In this document: piece by piece, positions 16,835 through 31,603 of the stretch
Layout: each line of letters starts with the position of its first letter
How positions within the stretch are numbered: the first letter of the stretch is position 1
Source: Ficedula albicollis
Taxonomy: Eukaryota > Chordata > Aves > Passeriformes > Muscicapidae
Direction: 5' to 3'
Length of the DNA: 64,000 nucleotides
Assembly: GCF_000247815.1 (NCBI RefSeq)
Contig: NC_021672.1
Span: 69,662,926 to 69,726,925 of the forward strand
Made by a program: the position numbers and the translations under genes
The notes under the pieces: model-generated
What the model saw: the letters and a program-made list of their open reading frames with translations, nothing else
Told to the model about the DNA's origin: nothing
Database searches by the model: none

Positions 16835-17098
16835 CACAGTCCTTTGCTTGTTGGGCAGGAAGACTCTAACAATAGGCTTCTGTGGAGACTTAGGGTTATT
16901 CCGTGACATATCAGCAGGGTTTTGATAAACTGAAAGGGATGAAGGTGCTACAGAGAGGCTAGAGGAGGAAGATGATGCAACTGTGTCTGTTGAAGCTGAA
17001 CTGGAGACAGAGAAATCAGTTCCATTCCCCATGGATTCCAGTAACTGCTGTTCCCTCTGCTGTAGAGCATCAAGCTTGCTGGTGTACTCTTCATAGGC
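16835..17098 (-). CDS. BRAF: BRAF coding exon 3
   Basis: This 264-bp exon is phase 0 at both ends. It begins [18 protein letters not shown] and ends F-L-P-N-K-Q-R-T-V at a GTGAGT donor. It covers the end of the N-terminal BRAF-specific region, a serine-rich linker (SVSSSAS... SSSSSSLS) and the first strand of the Ras-binding domain, with the Ras-contacting arginine of KQR. Against human it differs mainly in the linker, for example M after LLES and Y after LSV. Confidence 0.98.
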
Positions 17099-20000
17099 CT
17101 GTGAAGGAACAGCAGCTGTTTTAATCATGTAGTAGCCTCAGACAAAACCAGAAATCTAAATTCAGAACAAATGTGAAACAAAACAGCTACAAATCGAATA
17201 CAAATTTCCCAGGAATCTGAACAAAATGGTCTGGCCAAATTTTTCAGGATACAACGAAGAACATCATGTTAAACATTCTGAACCAACAAGCAATGTTTTA
17301 ATAAATTAAAGGAAGAAAAGGACAGAAGAAATCTTAAGTTACAGTTCCAAAGCACCTGCACCGAAGGCTCTAATTCACAACCACTTAAAAAAAAGACAGA
17401 AATCTTCAACCAATATTGTCAGCTGCATTGCTGAATTACTGTGCTCCAGATAAATTTATCATTCTGTTGGAATGACAGTTAAATATGTCCAATGCAATAA
17501 TTAAGAGAAAGCTCAAATCTGCTTTTTATCACCTCTATCTGACTTCTCACCTAGCTCGCTGTTTGCTATCCTTCACCTCCTGGCACTGTCCTTTCATATC
17601 AAATAGTACAAAAAATGCTTTTCAGTTAGAACACAACACAGTTTGCCCATTTCAAAGCTATCCATAAACATGCAAAAGTGACACTTTGAAGGTTTTTTAA
17701 CATCTTTTCAGCATATTTATGTAAAACCCAATTACACAGATCAAGTTTCTTAAACAAAAACATCAGCAATATTAAATTTGCCCATTAAATCTTTATTAAA
17801 TGTAGTCAAATTAAACATTATCACCAAGATCTATAAAACAAATACATAATCAGTATACATTTTTCTTTTAAGTTTGTTATTCACAAATTTGTAACAAGAA
17901 AATTTTTGATTGGTATTGAACACCAGAACCATTTCTTCAGTAGATAAATTAGTAGAATATCTTTAAAAATCCGAATCACTTAAGCAATGTGTGTTTCACA
18001 CTACAGAAGCATGTCAGTGTTAACTGACACATTTGGAACTTGTTTAGACATTTAAAGAAAAGAAGAAACAAAGATCTTCCAAACTGACACGTAAGCAGTA
18101 GGGAATGGAATTTTCTACTCTTCTCTACAGCAAGACCAAGATCCATACCAATATGCATAAATTCTTTAGTGATATTTGAAAGTATACTTAAACAAAAGAA
18201 AAATACTTTCTGGTTCTGTTTTTTAAAAAAATTATTTATTTTACTTGCTTTCCTACTTTTTTTGTTCATAACTGTTGCTAACTAAAGTTACAGGAGAACT
18301 GAACTGACCAAAAAGTCTGCAGCTTCTACATGTGGAAGAGGAAAAATAAAAGGAAAAGACAACAACCTTTAGTAGTGCAAGCGACAAGTGCAGCACTACA
18401 TTTTATTAGGAATTTATTTCTCCAGATTAAATGTGCAGGCTCATCTAATCCAAACTGCTCTTGCTGTGTAAACAGCAAATCCCTCCCTTTTTAAGAAAGC
18501 TTAGCATTCTTCCAGGATGGACCTATGTTCAAAATGAGTCATCATCCCCACACTCTTAACAAAGAAAATTATAATTTGACAGTGAGGACTAAGAAAGAAA
18601 AAGCATTTTAAAGAACAGTGGTGAACAACACAGTTGAAAATTCTAAATTTTACAGTTTCCACTTCTGATAAACATACATTAGTTGCAAGAAACTGAGAAC
18701 TATTTAGTATTTCTTCTAAAAACTGAAGATATCTAGCACTTCATAAACAGACCCCAAACTCTGAGACTTAAAACCAAAACATTTTCACTCTAACCTAATT
18801 GTATTATCAAAAATAAACTGGAAGATTACCCAACTATAAATAATGGCGTTTTTTGGCTGTACAGTAACACATGTGTCTCTCCTACTTCCAGGCTCAACTT
18901 TGCATGGAAACTTGAGTAAAAGCTCCATGTGTCAAGAATTATTTTCAGTAAACAAAAATTAGGAAACATAAACTGTTACCATTTCACCAATACTGTTCTA
19001 AATACTTACTTCCCTTTCTCATGAACATTGCAAAATATTATTCAAACACACGCAACATTAGATTGCTTCCGGACACTCGTGGGTTTAGTTCCTTCACAAA
19101 ATTACACACAACTTTCAAAATACTCCATCCTGCAATGTTTGCATTGGCAGCTTAATCTGTCACTAATGCAAACTCAAAGTCAAATGATTTATCTTAAGAG
19201 AATAAACAAAGAGTATGGAAAGCTGGGAGCTGCAGCTGGCTTTGGGTTCTACACCACTGATTTCTGCAAAAAGCTCTGTATTTTTTCTGAGAACAAAAGC
19301 TCTCAAGTACCATACAGTTATTCAGTGTCATAGCAGAAGATCCCTCAGTAAAACATAAAGGAACTAGAAAAGCACTGCTAGACTTGAAATACACTTTTTT
19401 CTTTTAAAGAAATTGTTCTTATACAAAAGGAGCTACAGTACGTACAGCAGAAACAGTATCTCCAATAAAATTAAATTTCAGAATGGTTAAGTTCTTGGGG
19501 GAAACAAAGTTTCGTCTGATGCTTAGCACCAATTGACCTTACCAAGACAACAGCACCAAGTCAAGACAGAATTATTCTATGGAGTTCAAGCCAAAGATTG
19601 TTACATCAGCAAAGCGGACCTATGGCAAGTATGTCTAGCTAAAAAGAAAGATCATGTGGCAGGTTTGGCCTGTCTACTAAACTGACCTGCAGTAGCACAG
19701 CCACCTTAGCAGGCATCAACAGACACAAACCTTCAAGTCAGTCAAGGCCTTCAAACTATGAGATTGATTTCTGACAGTGTTTTTCAAAAACAAATTAAAA
19801 AGAATAAAATTAAGTCTGTACAGAACCAATAATGTGATGAATATTAAGACGGATATTCAAACAAATCATTAAATCAAGGATTCTAAAGGCATTTCAGAAG
19901 GATAAGTTTAGGAAATCCAGACTGCAATCCTATCAGTTTACATATTCCCATTAAGGAGTAGTGTCCTACACAAAATTTGTCACAATTTGTCAATCTACAC

Positions 20001-22304
20001 TAATCCTATGACTACAAAAATTAGGACAAAAAGTGAGTTTTAATTATATTGAGTATCAGTATATTTGCACATCATACAATAGTTCCATACATGTGAGGAC
20101 ACCCCTGAGACTTCAGATAAGTAAAATGCATCAAGGCCTGATAAGCTGCAAGGTCCAACTAAAGCTTTACAAGATGTCATGTTTATATACAATGTGCACA
20201 CATACCAAAAGACAACTGCTCTCTTGTTCTGCTGTATATATTCTGCAGTTTTAACTGTTGTATATACTCAGGAGCAGAAGCCTTAAAGTTACTTCTTAAA
20301 TGTTGCAACCCACTGACAAAATAAAAACTGACTTCAGAAGTCAATAGAATTTGAGAGATGTTATGCAGATGTGCCAAAAGAGTTCTGTTGATGAGGATAA
20401 AGGATTTTCTCAAAGAGATGTGTACTTTTTTCTTACATATCATTTATATTGTATTTGAAATTTGTTTTCTTGGGCCATGACCAGGCTATATATTCTAGTG
20501 AAATCAACTAAGGAAATAAAAAGCCACAAGGTAGTGAAAAAGCCAAGTAGCAAAATACGATTTCTCTCTGCCCCCTACAACATCTGGTTAGAACACCAGT
20601 CCAAACTCAAGCAGACAACTATTATTGCCATGCTCTCTCTTCCCCAACCAACTTTGATAATATCCACACATTTCAAGACTCAAAAGCCTAAACTACATGT
20701 TCCTGGTCTTTAAAACTGAGATTGTGTTTCTATTTAAAAGATGTCTGACCTTTTAGGCTGTTGATCAAATGCAAATCCCACTAAGTTAAATGGGAGCTGA
20801 AGATAGACAGTAACACACGTCACGATTTCTTCATTTAGTAAGACTCCTAAATCTGTACTTAGTCTAACTTTAGACATGCCAGTTTTGGTCCAACATATTT
20901 GAACAGCATCTGCTAGGAGCCTGGTAAAAACCAATCTGAAATTCCCCAGAGGGCCACCAGGTTTCCCAGTGTCTGTACGCAGCGTTAGCGTTTTCCTGGA
21001 ATCCCACAGTCTGGAACAATCTGAGATTCATCACCAAGATCTATTTTAGACTGTATCTGCATGCTGTTGCAATAAGCATACTTCAGATCAGCAAAGAGGT
21101 AATCTTCTTTAATTAACTAATTTGACCTCCTGCATGGATTCTTCAGATATACAAGAATAATTAAATACCCTCCTGACGTTCAACAGCCAAACTCTCAAAA
21201 CTGAGAACAGCAATGCCTCTGAATAAAACACGTCCAGGCAAAGAGAAAGCTGGGGGGGAAAAAAAATCATCACAGTAGCTGGGGGCAAACATACCTCTAC
21301 CTCCACAATTCTCATTTTAAATTGCTTCCAAGAGTAGGAGTAAGAAAGAGAATGATTCTTTCAAGACAGTATTAGAAAGCTGACCAAGTTCTAAAACTTG
21401 ATACCACTGTAATTTTATCCATTTGCATACTGTTTCACTTTGCGTGGAGTTCAAATTTAAAAAACCAAACCAGACAAACCCCAAAAGACCTGGCAGCTTC
21501 GTCTTGGACTGCTAACTGAAGTAACCAACAGGTCCAGAATGCAACCCCATCCCAGACAACAATTTACACACGAATGGGCCAACACTGTTTCAGTGCTCAC
21601 AGGTAAGTGCTGGTAGGTAATATTGTACACATAACTATGGGGCAAAAAGGACACACAAGAGTTGGGAAGTTTAAATAGGAAACACATCCCTGAACAGTCA
21701 TTAAGATCCTACAAAGGCTAACAAATCTGATTAAGTCATTTAGGCACTATCCCTCCCTTCTAAATTTGAGGTGCCTTTGGCCAGCCTGGGTCTGTGCAAC
21801 CCATTCCAGTTTGCACACAGCATTTGTTACCAACATACAGGCCTTTATTCTCCTTTCCCTAACTCAGCTTGTCCTGTTCAGCAGTATTTTGTTGGTAGAG
21901 ACAAAAGAAATATAAATTTTGATGCATGTCCTAAAGAGTACCCAACTGCATATTTTAACCATTTTTTCTAAGTGAATCCCAGGTTTTCCCAGTATCCTAA
22001 CAGCAGTCTGCTTTGCAGTAAATATTTCCAATATTTACAATGCTTAGACAAACCCTTAGGAAAAGGGTTTTTCCATGGTGAGTCACAAACTATGTATTTT
22101 GGGAAACATCACTTCAAGGACTGATATAACGCAGTAAGAAATTATGTGGGAAGACAAAAATCATTGATGTTTTCAGCTACTGAGATACAGAGTGCTTCCA
22201 AAAAGTGTGGTAAAACCTACTGAGAAGCTCCTGCAGCCTCTTTTCCAGGAGAAAATAAAAACACAATTAAAAATATTTCTCTATCTCCTGAGTCAAGTAA
22301 TTAT

Positions 22305-22705
22305 TTCAAATATTTGGAGCACCTCTCCTATGAAGACAGGGTGAGAGAGTTGGGATTCTTCAGCTTGGAGAAAGCTCCAGGGAGACCTTACAGCACCTAA
22401 AGGGGCCCTATAGGAAAGCTGGAGGGGGGCTTTTCACACTGGCATGTAGTGACAGTACAAGGAGGAATGGCTTTAAATTGAAAGAAGGCATGTTTAGATT
22501 TGATATTGGGAAGAAATTGTGAGGGTGGTGGTGCATGGAACAGGTTGCCCAGAGAAACTGAGGACACTCCATTCCTGTTCTAGGCCAGGCTGGACGGGGC
22601 ATTGAGCAAGTTGTTCAACTACTGAAAGGTTCCTAGTCCATGACAGGGGGGGGTTAGAACTTGATCTTTAAGGTCACTTCCAAACCAGACCACTCTGTGG
22701 TTTGA
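22305..22705 (+). mobile_element. CR1 LINE 3' fragment
   Basis: This is a 5'-truncated CR1. Hallmarks in order: GGAGCACCTCTCCTATGAAG, GGTGAGAGAGTTGGGATT, GGCATGTAGTGACAG, AACAGGTTGCCCAGAGAAA, GATCTTTAAGGTCACTTCCA. It lies antisense to the host BRAF gene. The ORF is decayed. Confidence 0.93.
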
Positions 22706-24189
22706 CAGGGGTCTGTTTGAGCTGAGGTCACACACAGCAAATGGGAAAAGTTAAAAGTCAAGATTGCATAAGAAGGAAATCTGGCCATTTTTGGATTTTA
22801 ATACAGTCATTGCTAACTAGATTTATTCTTTCTTCCAGACAGAACCAATAGAAATATTTTTCTTACCATCACATTAGAGAACGTTGACGAGATTCCCAAA
22901 GCTATTACTAATTACAGTGATTACAAGAAAATTGTGTGGTTAACAACAAATGTTCTTTTCTTTCTTCTGTACATTTTGTTTGCTCTCCCTGTACCTTAGC
23001 CACATACTCAGAAGTCTCTCTGCAGCTTGGGTCTCCTCTTGAGCCCTAATTTTCCTGCCCAGGGAGGATCAAGGCAAGTAACTTGCTGCCCTTCAGCTTC
23101 GCACTACATTTTCCACCCAGGCTTGCACACTCTGCTCTACCCCCCCAGCTGCACACTCACCTTTATAAGGCCATCACTGAGGAGTGATGGATCAAGGCAG
23201 GGAGATCCCCCTAAATCTGAGCATCCCCTCTTGCAGGAATAATTAAATATATGCTGAACTCAACAAAGCACAAGTCAATCACTTTCAGTATTTCAAGAAA
23301 AGCATTCCTCTTTTGTAGTCAGTTGATGAAACCTGAAATGATGGCTGCAACAACAGCTGTCAGCTTTAAAGTTCTTTTGACGTAAAATGCATTGACACCC
23401 TCTCCTGAATTTGGGAAAAAAAATAAAACTGAGGGGTGTGAAAATTTGGTCTTCACTCTCAGATGAACACAGAAACAAAAGCTTCTATTTCTTGAGCAAC
23501 TGTAACTAAGGCATAAATTCCTTCTTATTTTTAAATGAGATGTATGTTTTATATTGAATGAACAAATAATTTTACTATAACCTTTGAAAGTTCAATTTTC
23601 AGAATTATTTTCTTTCTCACAAGCTTCTGCTCTCTCCAACCCTTCCTTTCACTTTTAACTGAAATGCAATGCTGCCACCAGCTTCAACCACAACTTGACA
23701 GGTTTTCAGAGGCAGCTCCAACACCGGCCAGGAGCTGCAAGTTCTGTGAACATGAGCAGGTAGTGAGAAGTGTAGTCAAAGATGTAAAGCCAGGCAGGAA
23801 TACAAAAGAACCAAACAAAACCTATGATACTGAAACTCTACACGTGGAAGATGGATGGATAGCTGACAAACTCATCAGAAGAATAAAAATAGCCATGGTT
23901 TTGCAGGAAGCATTACAACAAAACTGGATGCTTACATCTAGTGAAAGGCAATACAGGTGAAAGCAAAAGTGTTCATTTGCAGATGCTCACCTAGCATCTA
24001 GTTTTGGCTAATTTCAACTTTTGCTAAAAGGAGACAATGTGCTTGCTGGTAGCAACCTCAAGAGATGATCAAGAGGCACAGTCTACTCTCTTAAGGAGTC
24101 CTTAAGAGTCATTCGCATTTTATGGAAGATGCAAAGAGGTCAGAGCAGCAGAAGGAATTTAAAATTAGCATCAAAGCAGGCTGAGGGAT

Positions 24190-24855
24190 GAGGGGATTGA
24201 GAGCAACTCTGCAGAACAGCTACTGGTGAATGGAAAGTTGGATGTGAGCTGGCACTCACAGCCAAGAAAGCCTATCTTGGGCTGCATCAAAAGCAGCATG
24301 GCCACCAGGTCAAGAGAGGTGATTCTGCCCCTCTTGTGAGACCCTACTGGAGTGCTGCACCCAGCTCTGGGCTCCCAACATGAGAAGGACATTGATATGT
24401 TGAAGAGGGCACAAAGGAAGCTGACAAATACAATGAGATGGCCTGGAGCACTTCTCCTATGAAGACAGGCTGAGAGAGCTGGGATTGCTCAGCCTGTAAT
24501 AGCTGAAGGGCCTTTTGATATTTCAAGTGATCTATCAGAAAGATGGGGACAGACGTCTTAGCAGGGCCTGCTGTTACAGGACAAGGGCTGATGGGTTTAA
24601 ACTAAAAGAGGATAGATCCAGACTAGACATGAGGAAGAAAACTTTTATGATGAGGGTGGTAAAGCACCTCTCTGGGCACAGGTTGCCCAGAGAGGTAGGT
24701 GGTGGATGCCCCATCCCTGGAAATGTTCAAGGCCAGGTTGGATGATGCTCTGAGCAACCTGATCTAGTTGCAGATGCCTCTGCTCATTGCAGGGAGGGTT
24801 AAACTGGACAAAGATCCTTAAAGATCCTTTCCAACCCAATCCATTCTATGAGTCT
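24190..24855 (+). mobile_element. CR1 LINE 3' fragment
   Basis: This is a longer CR1 piece than its neighbour. It starts in the distal reverse-transcriptase region (GGGATTGAGAGCA..., GGGCTGCATCAAAAGCAGC), passes through GTGAGACCCTACTGGAGTG and CTATGAAGACAGGCTGAGAG, and ends GATCCTTTCCAACCCAATCC-ATTCTATGA. It is interrupted by frameshifts and stops, so it is a dead copy. Confidence 0.93.
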
Positions 24856-27557
24856 AAGGCAACAAAGGGAAGGGTGATGCAGTTCAAGTAACACACTAGC
24901 AAAATCACCCATACAAATTCTGGGTAAAAGCAGGACTACATTATACCCAGAAATGAGTTTCTGGCAAAGCAATAAACATAGAGAGGTCAGATGATGATGG
25001 ATGGAGTCTTAAGTTCCATTACCTTCACATCTGAGTGTTTTGGTGAGAGTACACAGACCACACCAAGACCTAGACACAGACCACAGGTAAGAGCTTCAGG
25101 GGAAAGAGGAGCCCTCCACAGCAGTCAGTGATGACACCCAGGTACACAACTTGAACCCCAGACCCAACATCACACACTAACTCTGTCCATGTGAAGTTTG
25201 CTATTTCTAACACGTCAGACAGACATTTCTATAATTTGTTTCAAAACTACTGTGCTTCCTTAGTTCTGCATTTGCTAGAAGCAAACATGTTCTTTCACAC
25301 TTTATCACACTACAATCAAAACTTTTTACATATAGCTTTGTCCTTCTGTGCTGCAACCAGAGTTCTTCTGGCCCTTTCTTCTACAAGTGATGGAATACAG
25401 GAAGTCAAAACATGAGCTCTAGCTTGACAGGTTTGATTCAGATAAACTGCTGCCAAGTAAATGCTGAGAACAGAAAGCAAGCCCTGTCTTGACCAAGCCA
25501 AAAGGTGGGAAAGGCACAGAAAGGACGCACTATGAAACTGCTGCTGGATTGAAACGAACAGTCAAAGGTGGAGAGTAATCTTGCTTCTAACTGCATCTGG
25601 CACTCAGTAATAGATTTCTTTTTCTTTTTTCCTTTCACACTTTAGTTCTACCACAGGAAGTCTACACACTAAACAAATTACAGGTCTGCAGCATTTAATC
25701 CTGTTCGCCTTGATAAATGCATCTGAGGGTGATCTAATCTAGGTTAGTGACCATCCAAATAAAAAGTTCCTTTCCTCTCTCACACCATCTTCTAGTTCTT
25801 AGCCCACAGCTGCAAACTCTTTCCCTTCCCTGATCTTAACCACAGGTTTGGGGCTCACTGACTTCATGATCAGGCTTAAACCACTACCTGGATGGTCAAG
25901 TAATCCAACAAAACCAAGATGTTTTCTTTACAGGTTAGTGACTGGTAGTGGCTTAGTCACTGCCAGTACTGCAAGTACCTGGACAAAGGAAGCAGAGGAA
26001 CCACATAGCAAAGAGCTGGGAAGAACAAGCTTTTCATTTCAGCCACAGTGGGCTCTCTCCACAGGACTGTCTCATGGGAGAATAACTGCAAAAGCACAAT
26101 GTCAGCCCCTTTCACCTGCACCCCAAAGGCCTGTGGCTCCCTAGTCTGTACCAGCAGTACTTGTCCCAAGTGCTGATGATCCAGTGGAACTCATTCCAGC
26201 ACAGGAACGCCCTGCTTTGCCTCACAGGGTTGCCCTACCACACTGATGAGCCACAGCTGGAGCTTCATCTCAGTGGCACATGGATCCACTGAACTTGCAA
26301 ATCTGCTTTCAGCTTCATGGTTTGTGGTCACCAGCTATTTCAGACTTACTCTCCATGCTGTCATAATCATTTCCCAGTACCTACTTATCACTGCAAATGC
26401 TCTTTTCCCTATCAATGTTTGTTCCTACAGTACAAATACAGAGCTTCCAGTAATGGATCTTGGTTTTAGTAAAAGCAAGTGGCAAATAGTTGTGAGGAAA
26501 TAACAACTTCCCTACCTTAAATCCAGACTTAGTATAGACTATGTTCATTATTGTTGTGGTTTGATACACAAACAAAACCCAGTTGCATGTGGCAATAATA
26601 AATCCAGACATATGGAATGAACCAGTCCTTGTGAAAACAGAGGTGTGCTTCAACATAGCAGAGTGGATAAAACAGTGATAGCACAGATTCAATATCCCAT
26701 TTCATATTAGCAATAAGTAAAGCAAGTGCCCAGGGCCTCATTTGACCTTCACTGTTAAGGACATAATGTCAACGTTTGTATAATCAACCTAGTGCCCTGC
26801 TCTGACATATTAAGATAAAAGCTCAGAAGTACCCGAAATAATGAGATTTTTATTTTTAATTACCCAGTACCTTCAGGCAGCAATTACAAATAAAAAGACT
26901 ACAAAAGAAATCTAGTTGACCTCCAGTTATTTCAATACTTGAGAGAAGTACAAAAAGGGCAGGTTTGAAGCACATGACACCTGTTCAATTTCTAATAGAG
27001 GTAACTTTGGCATGCAGCTCTTTAAGCCCTTAATGGTCCTATGTCAGCACAACTCTATGAATCTGGAGTGATGAAAGAACACAGACAATGAATTTGTAGC
27101 TAGTTTGCAAATTAAAAGTTTTACTCCACCCCATAATTTTATGTGTTTCTGTAAGAAGTCCCCTTCTACTAATGCAATTTTTTTGATTATACATGTCTAT
27201 TTTCCAAAGACAAAAAAAGGAAGTGTCAGCTGCTTTAAAGGCAAAGTTAGTCTTAGAAAATGTTTTCATGTGTATATATTGGCTTTTAACAGAGCATGAC
27301 TTTCTCCATTATAAACACAATCTTCTCTGCCCTGGCCCCAACACAGAAGCTTGACATTTCTATTGCACCAATATTATTATTACACCATGCCACTGATCTT
27401 CCCTACTGAATCCCAGGAATCCCATACAGTTCCTTTCTATCTCTTAGCAGAAAGTTCAGTTTGCAATGCACAAGGAGAATATTCCTTTTACTACAGGTAT
27501 TCTCAATTTTAACCTCAGATGCTTCATATAAGATTAAGATAACGCAACATTAATCTA

Positions 27558-27686
<129 letters not shown>

Positions 27687-29484
27687 CTAGAAGAGAAAAT
27701 TAAATTTTTTTAGTCAAAGGACGCCTAGCAAATCTGTGCTAGAACAAAACACGAATCTCCCAATATTTAGTAAGAGAAGTCTATAACAAAAAACTTAATT
27801 ATCAATAAGTGAGTGCAAAAGGCTATTCTGTTCATCCAGTGTCAGTAACAGTTTGCTTCTGAAATAAACAGAAAAACTTATATTTAGGCCTAAAATTCAG
27901 GACCCATTGAATAAAAAACTTCTAAGAATGGTTCACTTTTCTTGTTCATCAATCATTCTAAGTATTTTCCTCGCAAGACTTTGCAAACCAATTTCTACAG
28001 TACTACAAAATTTAGTGGAGGAGTTTTTCTATTAAACCTTAGCAACGTATGTTACAAATACTCCGAAACCCAGACCTAGAGCTCTATTTACATGGCAATA
28101 GGATGTCTTGATTTTAAAGAGCCCCTTCTATGTCTCAACTTCTATATTCAGTCTACCCTGCAAGCTACAGACCTTGGACATGACCTAAAAAAGACATTTA
28201 CCTCCTGTGCACAGAGATGACCTACAGCATTGTAGCTGTGAAACCACTCATGTTGCTACTCACTCTTCACAACTGCAGAAAGCTCACTTTAGGACTTGGA
28301 TACTACTGTAGGTGAACAGTATTATCAATCTGAATTTTTACCTAAAAAAGGCAGCAAAGCACAAAAGCACACCTTTAAAGCAATAATGCTATGCTGATAT
28401 AAGAAGCAAGACCAAGCAAAATCAGAAATCTATAACAGGAGATGCGGGAGGAAGAGAGGAGAATTGCTCCTTCATACATACTTTTTACTTATCAGAAAAA
28501 AAATTACTCAATCAGGTTTTTAGAACCAGGATGCTCTAAAAAGCATCCCCAGGATGCTTCTTCCAAAGACAGTTTAAAGACCCTGTTACCTTTTCCAGTT
28601 TATCTTTTTTCTACTCCATGGATTATAATATATAATAGAGTCTCAAGATCAGGTCTCAACATCCAAGTTGTGACAACCTACCTCTGCAAAAAGACCATGC
28701 AAACAATTTCATATTTTATGCAATCCAAGATGGATCAAAACAAGTTTTAATACATGAACTGAGAAGTTCAGAAACAAATTCTAAAAAACTAAACTTGCAC
28801 TTTGCACATCACCTTATTCACCCAGTCTATTTCTAGATATCAGTTATCTGCCAGCAATTTCCTGAAGTAAACTAAGGATTGATTCGCTTCTAGCCCAATT
28901 CTTTGAACAGATACCAGAACAAAGACTTCATCAAGAAGCGGCAGCTGAACAAAAATAGTTTGCCCAGGAACAAGCAAACCAAACTACAAAGAGTGAGAGT
29001 GGGGGGATACCAAAAAATGTACTACTCAATTATTCTGTATGTAAATTCCCTTGAGGCAATGGTGGGAGTCAACTTGCAATCATTTATCAGTGAATCCAGA
29101 GAAGGTTTTCTGTATTTGGTTAGTTTTTTCTAAGATGGCAAGGACTAGTTGTATCCTTGGTGAAAAGAACAAGCATAAAGCAACATCTTACCAGTTAACC
29201 TGTTCAATACAAGGCTTAGGATGTTGGCTTACCATGTAACTGGTAACGTGATGTTAACCTGGGCTGCACGTATTGAGAATTCCTGGCAGGGAATTAGGAG
29301 TTACCTCAGGATTACCTTCAGAAATAGGTTTATTAGTACTTAAGGAAATGTCTATGATTTGGTTACTCTGGCAATTTTATGCAGCAAAGGTTTTCCTCAT
29401 CTAAATGAGGAATTTGCTACACTTAACTGCCTGGCAATGAGGAAGGTAAAGAGGGAAGATTCATCACCAACAAAGCAACACAGA

Positions 29485-29920
29485 ATTGCAGAAGGATTTG
29501 AGGTTAGAAGGGAACTCTTGAGGTCATCTGGTCCAAGCTCCTTCTCAAGCAGGATGCCCAGGACCATATCCAGATGGGTTTTGAGTATCTCCAAGGATGG
29601 AGAGTCCACAGCCTCCCTAAGGCTGTGCCAGTGCTCAGTCACTTTCACAGAGGGTAAAAATGTTTCCTGATGTTCAGAAGGAACTTCCTGTGTTTCATTT
29701 TGTGTCCACTGCCTCTGGTCCTGTCACCTGGCACTGCTGAAGGCAGCCTGGCTCCATTTTCCACTTGCCCATCATCTCTGCAGCTCTTCACTGGACAGTC
29801 CAGCCAGCACAGCTCTTCCCTCCAGTAGAGCCATGTCTATCTTGTACTGGGGAGCCCTGAACTGGACACAGCACTTCAGGTGAGGCCTCACCAGTGCCAA
29901 GAAGAATGAACCCCTGCCAC
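29485..29920 (-). mobile_element. CR1-like LINE fragment
   Basis: The antisense of a CR1 3' region reads on the plus strand: AACTCTTGAGGTCATCTGGT, then CCAAGGATGGAGAGTCCACA, CCTGATGTTCAGAAGGAAC, and GGAGCCCTGAACTGGACACA followed by CAGGTGAGGCCTCACCAG. It is diverged from the other CR1 copies here, so it belongs to an older subfamily. It is oriented like BRAF. Confidence 0.85.
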
Positions 29921-30169
29921 ATGAGTTTCCAAATACGTTTTTTCAATATCAATAACGAGTAACTTCCCTGCTCATGTTATTTTCTATTTTGCGTCCATAA
30001 CCAGAACCTTGCTCCTCTCTTCTCTGACAGTACAGATACCAAACAATAAATATAACACCACCAGCAATTTGAGTAATGGAAGCATGTTATTTTGGAAAAT
30101 TTGGCAAGAGAATCAAATAGCCTTCAACAAGGGCAGAGATCTCCCTGCAAAGTGAGTATCATGACAAGA

Positions 30170-30350
30170 GGAACCTGACTAGTTTAGGCTGCCTAGCAAA
30201 ACTGTGGGTGCCCCATCCCTGACAATGTCTGAGGCCAGGTTGGACAGGGCTTTGAGCAACCTGGTCTAGTGGAAGGTTCCCTGTCCATGACAGGGCAGTT
30301 GAAGTAAGATGATCTTTAAGGTCCCTTCCAATCCTAACCATTCGATGCTT
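30170..30350 (+). mobile_element. CR1 LINE 3' tail
   Basis: This short truncated CR1 tail reads GTGGGTGCCCCATCCCTG, AGGCCAGGTTGGACAGGGCT, TTGAGCAACCTGGTCTAGTG and GATCTTTAAGGTCCCTTCCA, ending CCATTCGATGC. It lies antisense to BRAF. Confidence 0.9.
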
Positions 30351-31603
30351 GATTAAACAAAATTTAAACTTGCTGCCAGCTGCCAGGCTACAATAAAAAT
30401 AACTTCACCTGAAGAAGCAGAAATTACAGTCTAATGGAAGACAGAATTTCTCAGAGGAATCGAAAACATTGCCCTGAATTACCTAATGTATATATCTGTG
30501 CAGTAAACCAAGAGCCTTTCCACAACTGAACCTTACAGGCAAACTTAATACGGATTTCTATAATCTTCAAAAGGCTCCTCGTACAGTTAAAAGTACACTG
30601 AAGGCAGAAGGAAATTTATCAAAGTCAGCCATAGCAACAAATAATTACTTGTTGCTCATAGAAATGAAAAAGCTATTTTGTGTGCCATATTCATCAAGTC
30701 TTCTGACAAGATGAGAATTTTGACAAATCCAGTATTGACTAGCATATTCTAGCCCAAGAACACATATTCTAGCAGAAGAACACATATGCCATAACAAATT
30801 TCCAAGCTTCACAATTCCCTTCTAAGTGGCAGAGCTTGTTCCTACACCATAAAATAAACCCAAGTTTTTAACAATTAAAGTAACCCCTTTATCCACTCTT
30901 CATTCACACTTTTTTAGAAGTAAAAGAAAACTGTCTGAAAGTTGTTACGAAAGAACAGATCTATTTTTTCTTATTCTTATGAGCACTCCACTATATTTAT
31001 GAAATCCACACCTGTAGGAAACCATAAAACTACAATTGTCTAGTATCTTACAGAAATACAAAAACTGATGCCAGCCTCAGAGACAGTTGCTGGAAATCTT
31101 AATGCATTTTAAAGTCAACCTGCAGTGCACCCAGAACTGCCCACATGCAAGTCTGGTCCTCTTCCATAGGAAACAGAACAGTGATTTGAGAAACTGTTTA
31201 AACTGGAGTTCCATGAAAATGTAATGAATCCTTTACAGCTTGGATAACCACATCATTTTTCCAAAAAAAGCATCAAATAAATGTTTCTGGCCTATCCTGT
31301 AGCATTAGGTTAAGGTTATTCTCTATCACAAGAGATTAGATTTGATTCTCCTTTTAGTGCTGCTGACACAAGGAAGCTGACGCAGGCTAACACAGACACA
31401 GGCAGCCAGACAACTGGAAATATTCCAGATATACTGGAATATATCAACTTGAATCTGCCTATTGTGGATAATTGTGCATTAATTTTGCAAATAAGCACTC
31501 CCTTACAATGCAATAAAGACGATGACCTATTTCAAGCCAGAGGCAAGGCAGACACAGTACAAGCTTGAATCCATTCTGTTGAGGAAGGCTGTGGCTGCAG
31601 AGA

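Noticed and set aside
23664..23960. 98-codon plus-strand frame in BRAF intron 2
   Set aside because: It has no recognised domain, lies antisense in an intron, and its composition is that of chance frames.
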